Origin: Arbacia lixula
Taxonomy: Eukaryota; Echinodermata; Echinoidea; Arbacioida; Arbaciidae
NCBI GenBank assembly: GCA_963669155.1
Contig: OZ022586.1
Span: forward strand, 3,524,732-3,588,731
Direction of reading: 5' to 3'
DNA: 64,000 bases
Shown: positions 24,700 through 37,569 of the stretch, piece by piece
How positions within the stretch are numbered: position 1 is the stretch's first letter
Layout: each line of letters opens with the position of its first letter
Position numbers and translations under genes: made by a program
Notes under the pieces: model-generated
Seen by the model: the letters and a program-made list of their open reading frames with translations, nothing else
What the model was told of the DNA's origin: nothing
Databases searched by the model: none

Positions 24700-25130
24700 T
24701 GATATTGCGGGGACAGAGAGAGATGAGTGGGGACAGAAAGAGAGGTAAATGGGGGACAAGGAGTGGGAGGGGGTGGGGAGATCACAGGAAGAGGCGGTCA
24801 TGGGGAGGGGGTCATGAGGACGGGAGATCAGATCAGATGTCAGAGAGAAGAGACAGAGCCAGGAGGAAGAAAGAAACCAAGAGAAATAGAAAGAGATCGA
24901 TAGAGAGAAGAAAATTGGGGACAAGGGACCAGGGAATCAGGGAGGGGGGAGAGGGTATCAGATCAGAAGGAAATTACGCAGAGACGTAAGAGACAAATCC
25001 AGAGAGGAGAAAGATAGAGAGCAAGCGAAAGAAAAAAAATCGGGCCCTCCTCCACGCCCCCATCCGCCCTCCTCCCTCCCCTCCCCCCCCCCCCCCCCCA
25101 CCCCCACCCCCCCAAAACACCACTCACCCC
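24700..25130. repeat. Purine-rich tract then C-rich tract
   Basis: GGGGACAGAGAGAGATG-like repeats to about 25040, then poly(C) with CCACCCCC. Strand composition flips at about 25045. Confidence 0.7.
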
Positions 25131-26403
25131 CCATCATCCTCAGCTAACTGTACCCAGCGGCTTCTCTGGTGGAGCATGAAGCCGGGTGGGCGGCCAATGC
25201 AATGATGGATAGTCATTATTCTTTGGTTGGCTTCCGATTAAGGATATTCTCATACACACAAACTACATGGCAATGGGGCTCTCGCCACGATTGGTTGTGG
25301 CACTGTAACCTTGTGACAGTGTGACTTTCATCTTTCCATTCCAATTCCTACAAATATAAAATTGAACACATTTTTTTAAAGCTTTTTATTTCTTTTTTTA
25401 TACTATAGATGTTTCATCTTCATTTTCATAATGTGTTATGATATGAACCCCAAAATTGATGAAATAACATATGAAAGCAAGTCTTTCCTGTTGACATTAC
25501 ACTGAGATTTTGTTATTTTGAATTATTTTGGGCGAGATATCACACGTTTGCTGAGATACTTCTCCAGTGGAAGGAAGTACTGCTTCGGCCTGCTAAATAG
25601 AGTGCTACGCTTCGCCTGAAATGGCATTAGGACTGTCACCATGATTGGTTTTGCTGCCCTGCCGCTGTAGCCATGTGAATACATCATGCATCGTCACATG
25701 GCTTTCATCTTCTATTTCACAATACATCAAATCATTGAACAAATTGTGTTCTTTATTGGTCCTCTAGATGTTTCGCAAACTACTCTGCCTTCTCCTCTCT
25801 TCCCCTCGTTTCATGTTCATTAGTAGTTGGCGCAGAAAGGACTATACGTGCAGATGTGTCGTATTTACACACAAAATGTTTGTCCACTCAAATTTTAATT
25901 GCAATTAATACAGTAAACACTGCAACTGCATTCACTGCACTACATTTTAAGCTCTTTTTAACTTGCCAGGGGTAAAACCCCTCTGTGCCAGAGGTTTTCT
26001 TTATTGCAGTTTGGTCGCAAATTTGCGACATTGGCACATTACCCCTTAGTCGCAAAAATGCGACAGCAGCAGGTTAAGAGTTAAGAAATAATGCGATGTC
26101 CTGTTTGAAGGCTTGCTCGTATTCTGTCTACATATATGCAGCATCATTGCAACGATTATCTCTTACGTAAGATGACTATTTTTACTCCGCAGCTCGTTAA
26201 CAACGGGATGTTGCCGAGTGACCCGAGGCTGCTGCCATGCCGGAGCACTAGGCAGATCACCTCATTATCGTTAAGTCAGACCACAAGAGTCTTCAGTCAC
26301 GTTTGCATTCATTTCGGGCAGGAAAAAAAAATGATGACAAAGGCACATCAGGAGCTTTACTGCAACAAAAAACCTGTTCATATACACCACCTATCTGCAA
26401 AAT
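25131..26403. other. Intron, nothing recognised
   Basis: Mixed sequence without gene-like ORFs. A short palindrome GGTCGCAAATTTGCGAC lies at 26007-26025, echoed by TTAGTCGCAAAAATGCGAC at 26047. Confidence 0.5.
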
Positions 26404-26614
26404 AAGGGCAACATTTACGGCAATTTGGCCGATGCTTTACCGACAACTGCGTATATGAACGAGAATGACTGAAATAATGCGGTATTTGCTTCCCTCCTTT
26501 TTCCGCTTATGTTGCGGTCATTTTGCGGATCAAGACCTAGAAATAATATCGCCATATTGCGGTAAGCCAATCTTATTAGCTGCATCCGCAACATAGCCGT
26601 AAATGTTGCGCCTT
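26404..26614. mobile_element. MITE O, 211 bp
   Basis: Ends AAGGGCAACATTTACGGCAA and GCCGTAAATGTTGCGCCTT are inverted. Internal TTGCGG repeats. Confidence 0.65.
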
Positions 26615-26701
26615 GTGCACTACGCTCTGGCCAATCGCACCGCTCGTATGGCTATTAGCGGAACGTACATCAGGGGTGTTGACTCTGTGGAGAAAGTCCA
26701 G

Positions 26702-26908
26702 CTCTCCTCAAAATGTTTGGGCCGCACATTTTGAGGATTTGTGATTGAATCACTCATTACTTCAAATGTTGATCATTTGAGGGCAAATAACTTTTGGCAA
26801 GTTTCTTAAATGGACAATACATGAATTTAAGACCATTGGCAAGAAGATTGCTCATGATCACCTTTTTGAAAGCGTTTTGTCTTTCAGTACAATATATTCC
26901 CTTTAAAA
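26702..26908. mobile_element. MITE family B, right half only
   Basis: Begins at the palindrome centre (AAAATGTTTGGGCCGCACAT) and ends TATATTCCCTTTAA. Confidence 0.8.
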
Positions 26909-27779
26909 TGTGATAAGTGGTAAAATGACATGAAGTCTGAGAGGCAAACCACGCGTATAGTGGTATGTTTTTCAAACATTATGTGAATTCTATGTCACTG
27001 TTGAGTTTAAAATAAATGTCACAAAGTCGATTTTCTGCTCTTAATGATCATCCAATATTTTAAGGATTGTGTCTGGAAAAGGGATTGACCACCTGAAAGT
27101 ACAGTACATGTATTGTATAGAAGTGTGCTGATGAACACGGAACTGTACATTTAATACCGGTTTATTCACCACGATATACATGTAGCTCTAGTTTCACGCT
27201 ACCACACAACAATTGACAAATCAATGATGAATTGATACGATGACGTCAATCCTCCAGCCTTCTGCACGGACATGACAATATACTAAATGTCATGGACAAG
27301 CTACAAAGTCACATCAATACCGTGGTAGACTATAAGAAGCCGAAAATGAGGAATGTCCAGAATCAGCCACAGTAAAGGGTAGAGACGGCTGGCAGATAGA
27401 GAAATCAATGGAAATACCAGGGTTGGTGGATTGATCTGTTTGTATTCATGAAAGCTTTACTATACCTGTATCTACAGGGTAAACTCCATCAGTACATGTT
27501 CTTCATAGCCTATTATTTTATGCTCAATGTTTTGAACACATGTGTACACATGACAATGGGAATTGTGAGTTATGAACCATGAAACAATAGTTTAGGGTCA
27601 TTCATGAACATTATATCAACATTATATCAAAATGGGGGTGCATTTGATAATAAATTCAGAAAACAATGGCTATTGCACATCATGTCAACTCACAACTTCT
27701 TTTCTGCCAGAAGCATCAGGCATTAGTAATTATACACTATGATGGCAGTTGCTAGTGAATGTAGACAATGGCAGTGCAT

Positions 27780-27935
27780 TTCCAACGTAAACAAGAAAAG
27801 TTTTTCTTTTTTCCTGAAAATGTTCATGTAGCTATGACTGTGAGATCTCATACACTTAATTGTTAGGGTCCCGGTATACTGCTGATTCTTGCAGAGTTTC
27901 ATGACTTTTGTACATGGGACACCCTGTCTTTAATT
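27780..27935 (+). repeat. Dispersed repeat Q, copy 3
   Basis: Contains GACTGTGAGATCTCATACAC and GAGTTTCATGACTTTTGTAC, matching the copies at 9318 and 9738. Confidence 0.55.
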
Positions 27936-28224
27936 GTAATGAAATCACATCTGGTACACAGAGAGCAATTCAACTTGGTGAAAAGGGTACCACGTAAAAA
28001 CATGTATAGGTGTACATTGGACTTAGCGCTTCCTGCAATGTATCCGCACAATATGTGCATCATGTATCTATGACAGACCAATTCACCTCATCTATGACGC
28101 TATACAGGAACTGATCCTCCAATCTATCACCTATTTCTGGGAGATCACTGAATCTTTGCACTTCCTCTTCATATCCTACTTTGTTGAAGCATGGCACTTT
28201 AATAATTACATTATTAATTGTACA

Positions 28225-28562
28225 TGTAGCTCTCCCCTATGTTGTGTACTATTTTGTTTTGAAAATCTCTATTTTCTCAAAGGAAAATACATAATTTTAC
28301 CTGTGCATTTGACATATCATTAGACATACATTTGTAAATGTCTATACACATACGGATACCCCTATGAAAAATATTAATCCTTTCAGCAAAAAAGAGAAAG
28401 AGCAAATTTGTAAAATCATACTGCACACACCATTAAAACTTTTTTTAAAAGTCATCATTTTCTTATCCTTGGACAGATTTTCATCAAACCTTCAATAATA
28501 TGTTGTTTTAATTTTTCTGCTATATTAAAACCAAATTAACTTCATGGTGAACTCTCTCTTTA
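28225..28562. mobile_element. MITE family C, left-truncated
   Basis: Keeps AGCTCTCCCCTATGTTGTGT and the right end GGTGAACTCTCTCTTTAA. Confidence 0.6.
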
Positions 28563-28879
28563 AGTTCCCTCTCCTGTCATGTGACAAAGTTCAGTGATCT
28601 GCTAAAGATGGCTATAGTTCTAGGCACCAGATTTGAGAACCATCTGTCACTTAGATCAGAGTTAACTGCCCATAGCAAGTGTCACACTGCATGTAGGGCA
28701 ACATAGATTATATTTCATACCCAGTGTATAGTTCATTATAATGACTGGTAGATGGGGTGTGTTGTATGCTCACCATTGAACTGTTTATAAACATAAACAA
28801 TCACTTTTATGGATGTTTATACCATATGCCAGATAAACGTGATGGAAAATATACACTAACGATGACAAAAGACAACACA

Positions 28880-29500
28880 CACATAGATAAATAAATGTAA
28901 TTGAGCATAGAAGCAGCCTGAGATGAAGAAGGAGAGTGAGAGGGTGAGAAAAAAGTGAACAGCTGAACAACAAAAGAAAATTAAGAACATAAAGCAGGAG
29001 AAAAAAAATACCCAAGACTACCAGTATTAGAAGACTAAGGAAAATAGGAATATGATAACACAGAGGAGAATTAGAAGAGACAAGAGAAGAACTTGATGTG
29101 TATAGAGAGAAAAAAGAGAGATAGGCAGAAAAAAAGGGGCATGAAAAGAAGTTGATAATCTGGTATATAGAGAAAAAGGTAGACAGAAAAAACAGACAAA
29201 GAAAGTGAAGTAAAACAAAACAGACTTAAGTGGAAGTGAGGAGGAGTAGAGAGAGAATGGGAGGGAGAGATGGGGGGGGGGGGGGGAGGGATATAGAGGG
29301 CGGAAAAGAGAGAGAGAGGAGGTGGGGGGCTAGGAGAGAAAGACAGACAGACAGACAGACAGAGAGAAAGAGAGGGGGTAGAAAGAGGGCTGGGGGGCAG
29401 GAGAGGGGGAGAGATATAAAAAGAGAGAGAGAAAAAAAAGAGCAAGAAAAAAACAGACAGACGTACAGACAGAGAGGAAGAAAGAGAGATGGTGACATGA
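28880..29500. repeat. Purine-rich tract
   Basis: GA-rich with GACAGACAGACA and poly(G) at 29273-29287. The long ORFs on both strands here are composition artefacts. Confidence 0.7.
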
Positions 29501-30024
29501 AATCTACGATCTACAATCAATCAATATACAAATTAAAACAAGAGACTCTCTCCAGAAAAAAAAAAGGCTTAGACAATGAAGCGACAGCAAGGATAGAGAC
29601 ATCCAGGCCCTAGAATCTTCTTAGAACTTCCACTTAATTTCAAGTTCAATCACGTGTCACATGTACAGACAGTCACTAGTACCGAGAAACATTCAATACA
29701 CCTCCCCCACATTCTTGGCAGGTCAACATCTTCTGTACAGCTAGTCTTATCTTCAGGCTGACTCTCACATTCTCGCCTTAACATTAAAAGGCCTCAGAAA
29801 TCCCATTGGCTTTGTATGCTGATAGACGCGCCATGTTCATCCCCCTTGTAATGCGCACTGAACCGTGCCTAGCCTAGCCTGTGTGTGCATTTGATATGTT
29901 GCGAGGTGGAGTGACTTTATTCCGAAACATTTTACTACCTGTACTCCTGTAGTCTATTTTTTTTAGACTTAATGTTCGGTAGACTAACCTGAATAATATA
30001 TCAGATATTGGCTTTGTTGTCGTA

Positions 30025-30165
30025 AACATCACAAAATGTTTAAACCTCGGGTTTTGCACTGCTGCTTCGAGAACAAATAGGTCCCTCGCCTTTGGCTCGT
30101 GACTTATTTATGTTCCCTTAGCGCAGTGCAAATCTCCTCAGTATGAACATTCTGTGATGTTTCAT
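30025..30165. mobile_element. Small MITE P
   Basis: AAACATCACAAAATGTTT near the left and GAACATTCTGTGATGTTT at the right pair; inner TTTTGCACTGC and GCGCAGTGCAAA also pair. Confidence 0.55.
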
Positions 30166-30643
30166 TAACGTAAGCTCCAACGTGGAAGGGAAAAATAGCA
30201 TGCTACTTGCTCGCTTACAAAAACCGGACTTCAACTTCTGTCTACCGTCTTATCACAAAGAAGTGTGCTTTCTCTTCAGCTAGGGTTCAATACAATATAG
30301 ACCGACATATGCACTGACAGCGATATGGATGCGATGAAGGTATTGTATGTAGAGTAGCCCCATAAAGCATGACCTAGTCATGTATACATCGAGTTTGATC
30401 TGTATTATGATCAATTTGGATCTATCACTCCTGTACTAGATAGCCTTACATCAAGGCTCCTGGGCATTTATTTTATTCACCTCCTAAAATAGAGAGGGTG
30501 AAGACAGCTGGATAGCCTTGCCTTCAGGCTGATGAGAATATCATTCAAACTCTAAAATAAACAGAGTAAATACAGACATACGGTATATTCTTGCAACAAG
30601 GCTGATGGGCATATCTAATCCAAACTCTACAATAGTCTGATAT

Positions 30644-30802
30644 GGGCCCCGTTGCATAAAACTTACCATTAATGGTAACTCTGCCATCAATGGCAACTAC
30701 CATGGTAACATCACTCAACAGCCAATCAAATGTAAGATTTCTCTAAAAGTTGCCATTGATAGCAGAGTTACCATCAATGGTAAGTTTTATGCAACAGGGC
30801 CC
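30644..30802. mobile_element. MITE family A, copy 2, 159 bp
   Basis: Ends GGGCCCCGTTGCATAAAACT and AGTTTTATGCAACAGGGCCC. Inner CATCAATGGCAACTACCATG and AGCCAATCAAAT. Confidence 0.9.
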
Positions 30803-31111
30803 TGGATTAAGTTGCCTAATAACTGATCACTCTCAACAACATTCTCTTTACAGCTGGTCTGAAGGGAGAAGATGAGAATTAGCTTCATCAATTCTAAGCC
30901 CACATGAATCACTTCGATAGCTCATGTAAGAAACATCAAAGAGCCTGAAGGTTAGGCTAATGAACATGCTGCTGCAAGAGCCTACAGTAGAATGTACCAA
31001 TCTGTAATCATCATTGGCACATATCTGCACTGAGTGTCCTGTATGATTGAAGGCTTTCGCACATCCTTTCACATATGGACCTCTCAGCCCCATATTATCC
31101 TAGCTATCACA

Positions 31112-31597
31112 GGGCATGTTTATCAACTCTTTTTTTTTGGTAGAATTAAGGTTTCCAAACGCGTTTAAATTTTTTTAAAATGTGTTTCAGGGAGTTGATA
31201 AATGTAAAGGTGTTTTGATTATGGGGTTCGGAAAGCTGTTTAGAAACACACAAATTTGTGCGATCCTGAACGCGTTTGAGCCAGAAACGCATTTAGAGAA
31301 GCGAGATAAACGCAAAGCTGTTTTGAAACGACTTTAAACCATGTGTTTCCGATTTCTGAAAACATGCCCCCCGCCAAGAACACACATCGATCGCACATTA
31401 TTATACAACAGTGCACGCGTAGCGGCGCAGTAGAGCTGCGCAGTGACAAGGCCGGTTTTCGACTTGGGCGATTGAGTTGATAAACGCACCGTTTTTTTTA
31501 ACGCGTGTGGAAACGCGTTTGGAAACGCGTTTGGAAACGCGTTCGTAAAGGCCTTTGGAAACGCGTTTCAAATTCTGAAAAGATGATAAACACGCCC
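31112..31597. mobile_element. MITE family H, copy 2
   Basis: Ends GGGCATGTTTATCAACTC and GATGATAAACACGCCC. The right part has four consecutive GGAAACGCGTTT units. Confidence 0.75.
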
Positions 31598-33396
31598 ATA
31601 GCTGCACCATTCTCCAGGGCCCCCTAACAGGTGTGCAATCAGTCACAAAATGGCAATGGCCAATCAACACCATTGTTACATGCGCTCTTTGTTCAAAAAG
31701 ACTGACCTGTAACCAATCAGAATTCATCTTTCAAATTTGCAACTGATCGCAAATGTTACGGGGCCCAAGTCAGTCTTTTCATCAGTTAACCTTTGGAAGC
31801 TACATGTAGCTGTTTAGTGGAGCTAAAATGCTATATCACATGTGTCATACTGTGCAAGTATCCTTCAACATTTCATTGACGAATACTCCCAAAATTCCAT
31901 GTCTAATCCATTTCTCATTTACCTACTACACAGTGCAAGCCCTTGACAAGAGCTGGCACATGCATTGTCAATCTGTGATACTCCTTTCAAAACTACATGC
32001 ACAATTGCCCAATATAAAGAGCACCCTTTGGATATGTATGACATACTCTCCTTGAATTTTCTTCTCAAAACATCTCTCAAGCAAATATTCACTTGCAATT
32101 GCACTAGTGTACATCCAGGTTATTTTAGGCTTAATGTGAGCTATCATTTTTTTCAAATGGCAATTTATGAAACTATGCCAAGATCTTGTTCCACTTTTTC
32201 AGGTGTTGGTATTTTATGCTGATGGTATCCTCTTTTTTCTACTTGACCTTCTCACTGAAACAATCTTACTCTCTACTTTCTATCGCTCTAATAACTTCTC
32301 TTTCTTTTCCAGAGCCCTTTACGAGCTTTCCACAGCTGTCATTTATCACACATTATTGTTGTTTGTAAAGTTAATGTACCAAAGATACATATTCTCATTT
32401 TGACAACTACCGTGATAGGGGCAATTTTTTTTACAAGAAGCAATTTCACCCACATTGATACAATGCACGATGCACTTTTCCATCCCAGTTGTGGGGAGAT
32501 TTTTTGGCAATGGGGCTGTCTTCAATCCGCATGCAATTTGTTTGCGATGAGCCAGTCTATATGTCAATGAGTCCAAAGGGGCCTTAAAGGGTATCTACGG
32601 GCATTATAAAACCAATGTTTCATTGTTTTGGTACTAGAATTGAATATCAATTATCTTGTTGTAGTGTCCCATATGTTTCTGTAATTAGAAAACTATTGCA
32701 TCGCACAGAACATCAGCTATCTCGATGTTCCTCGCGTCTTTGTTTTGCACGTCTACTAGATCAATATGTGTATTCTGTCGCTGGTGGAAACGATATTTAG
32801 TACTGCTTTCCTGCTATGTGTACAAATGCGGCTCGCATGATACGTAGGGCTTTGCTGGCTGCGATCGGTTAGAGTATCATGAGTTGGTATCGTTATCAGA
32901 CAGAAGTATTTAACTTTAAAATTCTGTGGCAGTGAAGACAAAACAAGGGGTAATATACCTGTGCTCCTAATGCAAATAAGCCCCTGTACGTAACAAAACA
33001 GACCCTGTGAAAACATACTTTTCTTACAGTGTGTAACGTATGGCCTGGTTAAGAACATGTATTTACTGTACACCAAAGAGATAAAATGCTGTGAGCAAGA
33101 GACGGCTTGCTTTTAATGAATCTTAGAGTCTTTCTTGGACTGAGTTTCACCACCAATTTATCTGAAAGCATGCCTCCCGCTGACCAGGGTTTTTTGCTGG
33201 AGCACTTAAACGAAAAGCTAATTTGGAACATGTCACTTTAGATTAAATCCAGAACACAATTAACCAAGGTCTGTATTCTCCTCATTTATGCCTGTTTACC
33301 AGCTAGCCCTCCTAACAACACCCATTAATGTAAGGTCTAAATTAGGCTCCAGTATGTACTGTACTATACACAGGGAGTGGGAGAGAAAAGGTAGCT
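31598..33396. other. Intron, nothing recognised
   Basis: AT-rich sequence with short overlapping ORFs on both strands and no repeat ends, splice-bounded coding frame or RNA gene that I could support. Confidence 0.5.
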
Positions 33397-33690
33397 GAAA
33401 GGGAAAGTCCACTCCGAAGTTAAGCTGATTTTCATGAAAACAAAAACATGACAGAAACATATTAGTGAAACTTTGACAAAAATCTGTCAAAGAATGAAAT
33501 TATGACTTTTCTAGGTGTTGACATTGTGACATATCATGCACGAGTTACTCTCCCATACACTTTTGGTGGGTGCTGTATTTTTCCTTAAATCACTCTTTTT
33601 CTGTTTTTGATGAGCAAATAAATCTTTTCCAAAGAGGTGCATGTGTAAAAACATGTGTCTAATGATATATCGATGCACAGGTAAAAATGG
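33397..33690. mobile_element. MITE family C, right-truncated
   Basis: Left arm GAAAGGGAAAGTCCACTCCG through the central TCTCCCATACACTTTTGG and CACAGGTAAAAATGG; the right arm is absent and a GA-rich tract follows to about 33950. Confidence 0.65.
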
Positions 33691-34488
33691 TATTTATACC
33701 AAAAGGAGGAAAGGAAAGAGAAAGTGGCATTTACATACATGATTAAACTATAAACATGGCGAAGAGGAAACAGGTAGCAAAGTAATAGAGAGAGAGAGGA
33801 AGATAAAGCACCATGTCATGAAAGAGGAAGTGAAGAGAGAAGACTCAAGACTCAGAGTGAAAAGAGAAAATGGATACAAAAGAGAATTGAGGAAAGAGAA
33901 GAATCAAAAGAGATAAAGAATAAGTAGAAGATGGGCTACAGTAAATGATAGGCAGTACAGTGTATCTGATGCCTACTTTCTTAATTTCATCAATAACATT
34001 CTCTCCATCTCTCTCGCTAAATTAGAGTATAAGTGGATGGTCAAAATGGCCACTGTGTACATGTAGCTCTGAAATGACCTGATGACAATAACAAAGTCTT
34101 GTTAGGGTTAGATTATCTGAGGTAATGGACAAGCTTTTGGATCATTTAGGGCAACTACCGGTTGTAAAATTTCGCTAAGCTCTGTTTTAATGGTGCACCA
34201 AGAGTAGTCCTCAAAAGGTGTGTTGCGTTTAAACTACAGCCTTGAGTAGAGCTTCTCAGAGCGAAAGGTGAGAAACAAGTTTTGATTTAAAGAGCAAGGA
34301 GCAAAGTGTTCATTTGAAAAGGGTACATTTAACACTTTTGCCAGTGTGGACCTCACATAACATGGGGGCTCACAGGTTAAAATAGGCTGTCTGGCGCCCT
34401 CTACCTCCAAAACCACAGCTCTCAAGTTGGGATCTTGCTAAGAACAGACATCTGTGAAGTGAAGCACCGTACATGTACATTGTATGTA

Positions 34489-35129
34489 CAGTTGAGGCCA
34501 GAAGTTTACATACACCCAGGAAATTCAAAGAAAAGTTGACACTTGCCAATCATCATACAATTTACTCTATCTTATAAAATATTTGTGCTATCATGACAAA
34601 TTTGGTATCAAACAAATGAGTATGCCATGCCCCTTCACACATTGCTCTGTCATCAGGAGTTGAAAAATATTTAGGTGTCATTTTGTCCCCCCAAATCTTC
34701 ATATTTTGGAAAAATTAAAAATAAAAACTTGACTAAAACATATCATATTTGTGCTAGGTACTTATCAACACAAACATTTCAGATTACACTTTTTTGTTCA
34801 ACGGTGACATATCTGATAGAAAATGTAATATAAATCATCGATTTGACATATATTTCTATGTAACAATATTTGAAAATATAATAACAAACAATAGAATACA
34901 TTTTGCACGCATATTGCTTTTTTTCTTCAAAGAAAATTCCACCTGAAAGATAATTTAATCCCAATGGCATTCCAATCATGTGAAATAACTTAATACACTC
35001 TTTCATTTGATACCAAATTTGTCATGGTAGTACTTATATTTCGAAAGATATAGTAAATTTTATGATGTTTGGCAAGTGAACAGATTTCACCGAATTCCGT
35101 GGATGTATGTAAACTTTTGGCCTCAACTG
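34489..35129. mobile_element. Tc1/mariner-like element, 641 bp, non-autonomous
   Basis: Ends CAGTTGAGGCCAGAAGTTTA and TAAACTTTTGGCCTCAACTG, flanked by TA (34487-34488, 35130-35131). The family-typical CAGTTGAGG..AGTTTACATACAC end matches vertebrate Tc1-like transposons. Long inverted repeats of about 130 bp hold a second matching block (GACAAATTTGGTATCAAA and TTTGATACCAAATTTGTC). There is no transposase ORF; the middle is AT-rich. Confidence 0.92.
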
Positions 35130-35319
35130 TAAGTGTTCTTCCCCTTCTGTGAACAAAAACCATTCCTTCCTCTGATCTTCTTCTCGTGCCTATGACATAC
35201 ATGTATCAGAGCATTCTGTTCTTATCATCTCTGTTCTGTGTACGTATTTGCTAAGGTTAACTTCCCACTCCATTCTAAGTAAACAATATATGCCGCATAT
35301 TTCCTTGCGATATTTAGAC

Positions 35320-35530
35320 CCAGAGCTACCAACATTGAAATTCAACAATCAGGAAGATTTGGGGTAATTTCATCAGAAATCAGGGAGATGTCTCCTAAAT
35401 GCATACAACCTAATGATAATAATCTATCAATAATCAGGGAGATTGGGAGATGTGATTAAATCCAATGCAGTAATAGTAGGTCTATTTTCAGGGAGTCTCC
35501 TGCGAAATCAGGGAGACTTGGCAACTCCTG
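35320..35530. mobile_element. hAT-like MITE J, copy 1
   Basis: Left end CAGAGCTACCAACATTGAAA, right end AGACTTGGCAACTCCTG. TTAGACC occurs on both sides (35313-35319, 35531-35537), a near 8-bp duplication. Internal AATCAGGGAGAT units repeat. Confidence 0.75.
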
Positions 35531-35918
35531 TTAGACCATTTTCATTAAATTCTTCCCTCACCATTTTTCAAATCTGCATGCCATGTCAGCAGCTTAATTT
35601 GGTGCTAGGCACTGATCTGTATACGTATCTACAGCTCAATGGTGTTAGGCTGTGATGTCAACACCACAGTTGGAAACTGGCCTATCCACTGTAACCAATA
35701 GGTGAATCCGCGGAATTGGAGCGAAATGGTGTCGCCTGTGGTTGCCTTTTCATGATGTACGTAAAATCCAACACTGACAAAAATCCGCTTGACTACTCAA
35801 AAAAGAAGCTCAGTGATAGATTTGGTTGATACAAATATTGGGCATACAGCGAGATGAAACCGACTTCTCATGGTTCACCCTAGGTATCTGTTAAGCCTTC
35901 AAACTGGTATCAACATGG

Positions 35919-36097
35919 GGGATGTTTCACCAAGCTGTTCGTAAGTTACGAACGACTTTACGAACGACTGATGATCTCGTCTTGTGCTAAATCAGATTCT
36001 CAATGAACAAAGTGTGGTAACGCATTTAGCACAAGAAGGGATCACCAGTCATTCATAAAGTCAATCGTAACTTACGAACAGCTTGGTGAAACACCCT
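35919..36097. mobile_element. MITE K, 179 bp
   Basis: Ends GGATGTTTCACCAAGCTGTT and AACAGCTTGGTGAAACACCC, followed inside by CGTAAGTTACGAACGAC; inner CTTGTGCTAAAT pairs with ATTTAGCACAAG. Confidence 0.85.
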
Positions 36098-36553
36098 CCT
36101 GGTACTATGGCACTGAGAGAGCTCCGATGTACTGTATATGAAAGAGGAAGCTTACAAGTTAGATGAACACATGTCATCTTCCTTGTCATTTTTGCACAGC
36201 ACTTTCATGTTTAGTATTTGCATGATTGTGGAAGTGTATGTCTGTATGAATGCGTGTGTGTATGCATACATGGCATATGTTTTAATATTGTATTTCGTAT
36301 TTAGATCATATCGTTTATACAGTATCTCATTACATGTCTCACATGTAGCAAGGAAATGGCAACATTTTGAGTGTAAAAATATGTCAATTCAGCATTTAGC
36401 CATTATATTTTACCGCTGAATAAATCCTATTTAAATTCAAGTTTGTGGTATTTTGACGAGTTAACTCCTTCTTTACACTCCTGTACAAGGTATGTGCGTA
36501 AATTACATTTACATGCATAGATGCGCCAGTGGTAGATAAAGTGTTATTCCTAC

Positions 36554-36598
36554 CTTCTTGGAGTCGCTCCGTTCCGCTGACTGCTCCTCCGTTTTCTC
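36554..36598 (-). CDS. PHACTR: PHACTR 45-nt microexon
   Basis: A 45-nt exon with very clean borders: pyrimidine-rich acceptor TTTTTCTGTTTCAAG and donor AAGAAG followed by GTAGGA. In the frame that fits the exons on both sides it is phase 1 to 1 and encodes Gly-ENGGAVSGTERLQE. In phase 0 it would read EKTEEQSAERSDSKK, also open, but that frame runs into stops in the next exon at 10196. Being a multiple of three it could be skipped without a frameshift. The content is disordered linker, as expected between the N-terminal basic motif and the proline-rich middle of PHACTR. Confidence 0.65.
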
Positions 36599-37264
36599 CT
36601 TGAAACAGAAAAATTGAAACAGAAATAGATAAAAAAATTATTTGGTTGATACATTGTTAGGAACTTACTCTCCTAATCAGTATTATTGAAGTATTGCAAA
36701 AAAAAACCAACATTATTGATGCTACTAAAATCGATATTCTCATATATATATATATATCTATTTCAAATATTTCCACTGCTTCTCCTTCTTTGACTTACTT
36801 TACTTCATGACTATGCTTTTTTCTTCTCCTTCATCTTCTTAATTCTCTTAATTCTCCTTTTTTCTTCATAAAAATCTTTATTTGCTTCTGATACTTCATT
36901 TCCATATCTTCTTCTTTTCCTTCCTCCTCGTCTCCTCCATTTTCCCCTTTTCCTCTTCTTATCACATCTGCTCCTCCATAACTTCTCCGTCTCCTCCACT
37001 TCCTTGTCTTCCTTCTCCATCTCCATAGTCATATCCTATTATAGAACAGCTTGCAAGAATTGGAAGTAGTATCAATACCACTTTGTATCAACATCACATG
37101 ACCTTCCTTATTTCTCATTCTCCTTTGTTTTGTGGTTTACTTCTGATACTTCATTTCCATGTCTTCTTCTCCTTCTCCCTCCCATCTCCTCATTTTCCCC
37201 CTTTTCCTCTTCTTATCAACTTCTTCATCACCACCACTTCCTCCTTATCCTTCTCAATCACCAT

Positions 37265-37428
37265 GGCCCTGTTGCATAAAACGTATCATTAATGGTAACT
37301 CTACCTCAACGGTAACTACCATGGTTACATCGCTCGACAGCCAATCAAATTCAAGGTTTCAATAGAAGTTGCCATTGGTTGCAAAGTTACCATCAATGGT
37401 ACATGTAAGTTTTATGCAACAGGGCCCA
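37265..37428. mobile_element. MITE family A, copy 3
   Basis: GGCCCTGTTGCATAAAACGT and TTTTATGCAACAGGGCC. Located in the 0.9-kb intron between the two PHACTR microexons. Confidence 0.88.
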
Positions 37429-37527
37429 TATATTGTAGTTACATCGTATTAAAACAGCTTGCAAGAGCTGAAGTAGTATCAATACTCTTTTGTAAGAGCA
37501 TCACTTGGTCTTGTTGTCATCTCTTAC

Positions 37528-37569
37528 CATGATTGTCTTTGGCGGCCCCATCTCCCTGCTTGTCATTAT
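37528..37569 (-). CDS. PHACTR: PHACTR 42-nt microexon
   Basis: A 42-nt exon with acceptor TTTACTTTCACTTCTGAACAG-like pyrimidine context and consensus donor CATG followed by GTAAGAG. In the frame set by the exon at 44830 it is phase 1 to 1 and encodes Asp-NDKQGDGAAKDNH. The phase-0 reading IMTSREMGPPKTIM is also open and would be used only if the candidate exon at 39256-39350 is included upstream. It is a multiple of three, so it could be a cassette exon. Evidence is splice-site quality plus phase agreement; the peptide has no recognisable domain. Confidence 0.65.

Noticed and set aside
29071-29613. ORFs of 90-149 codons on both strands
   Set aside because: Purine-tract artefacts without motifs.
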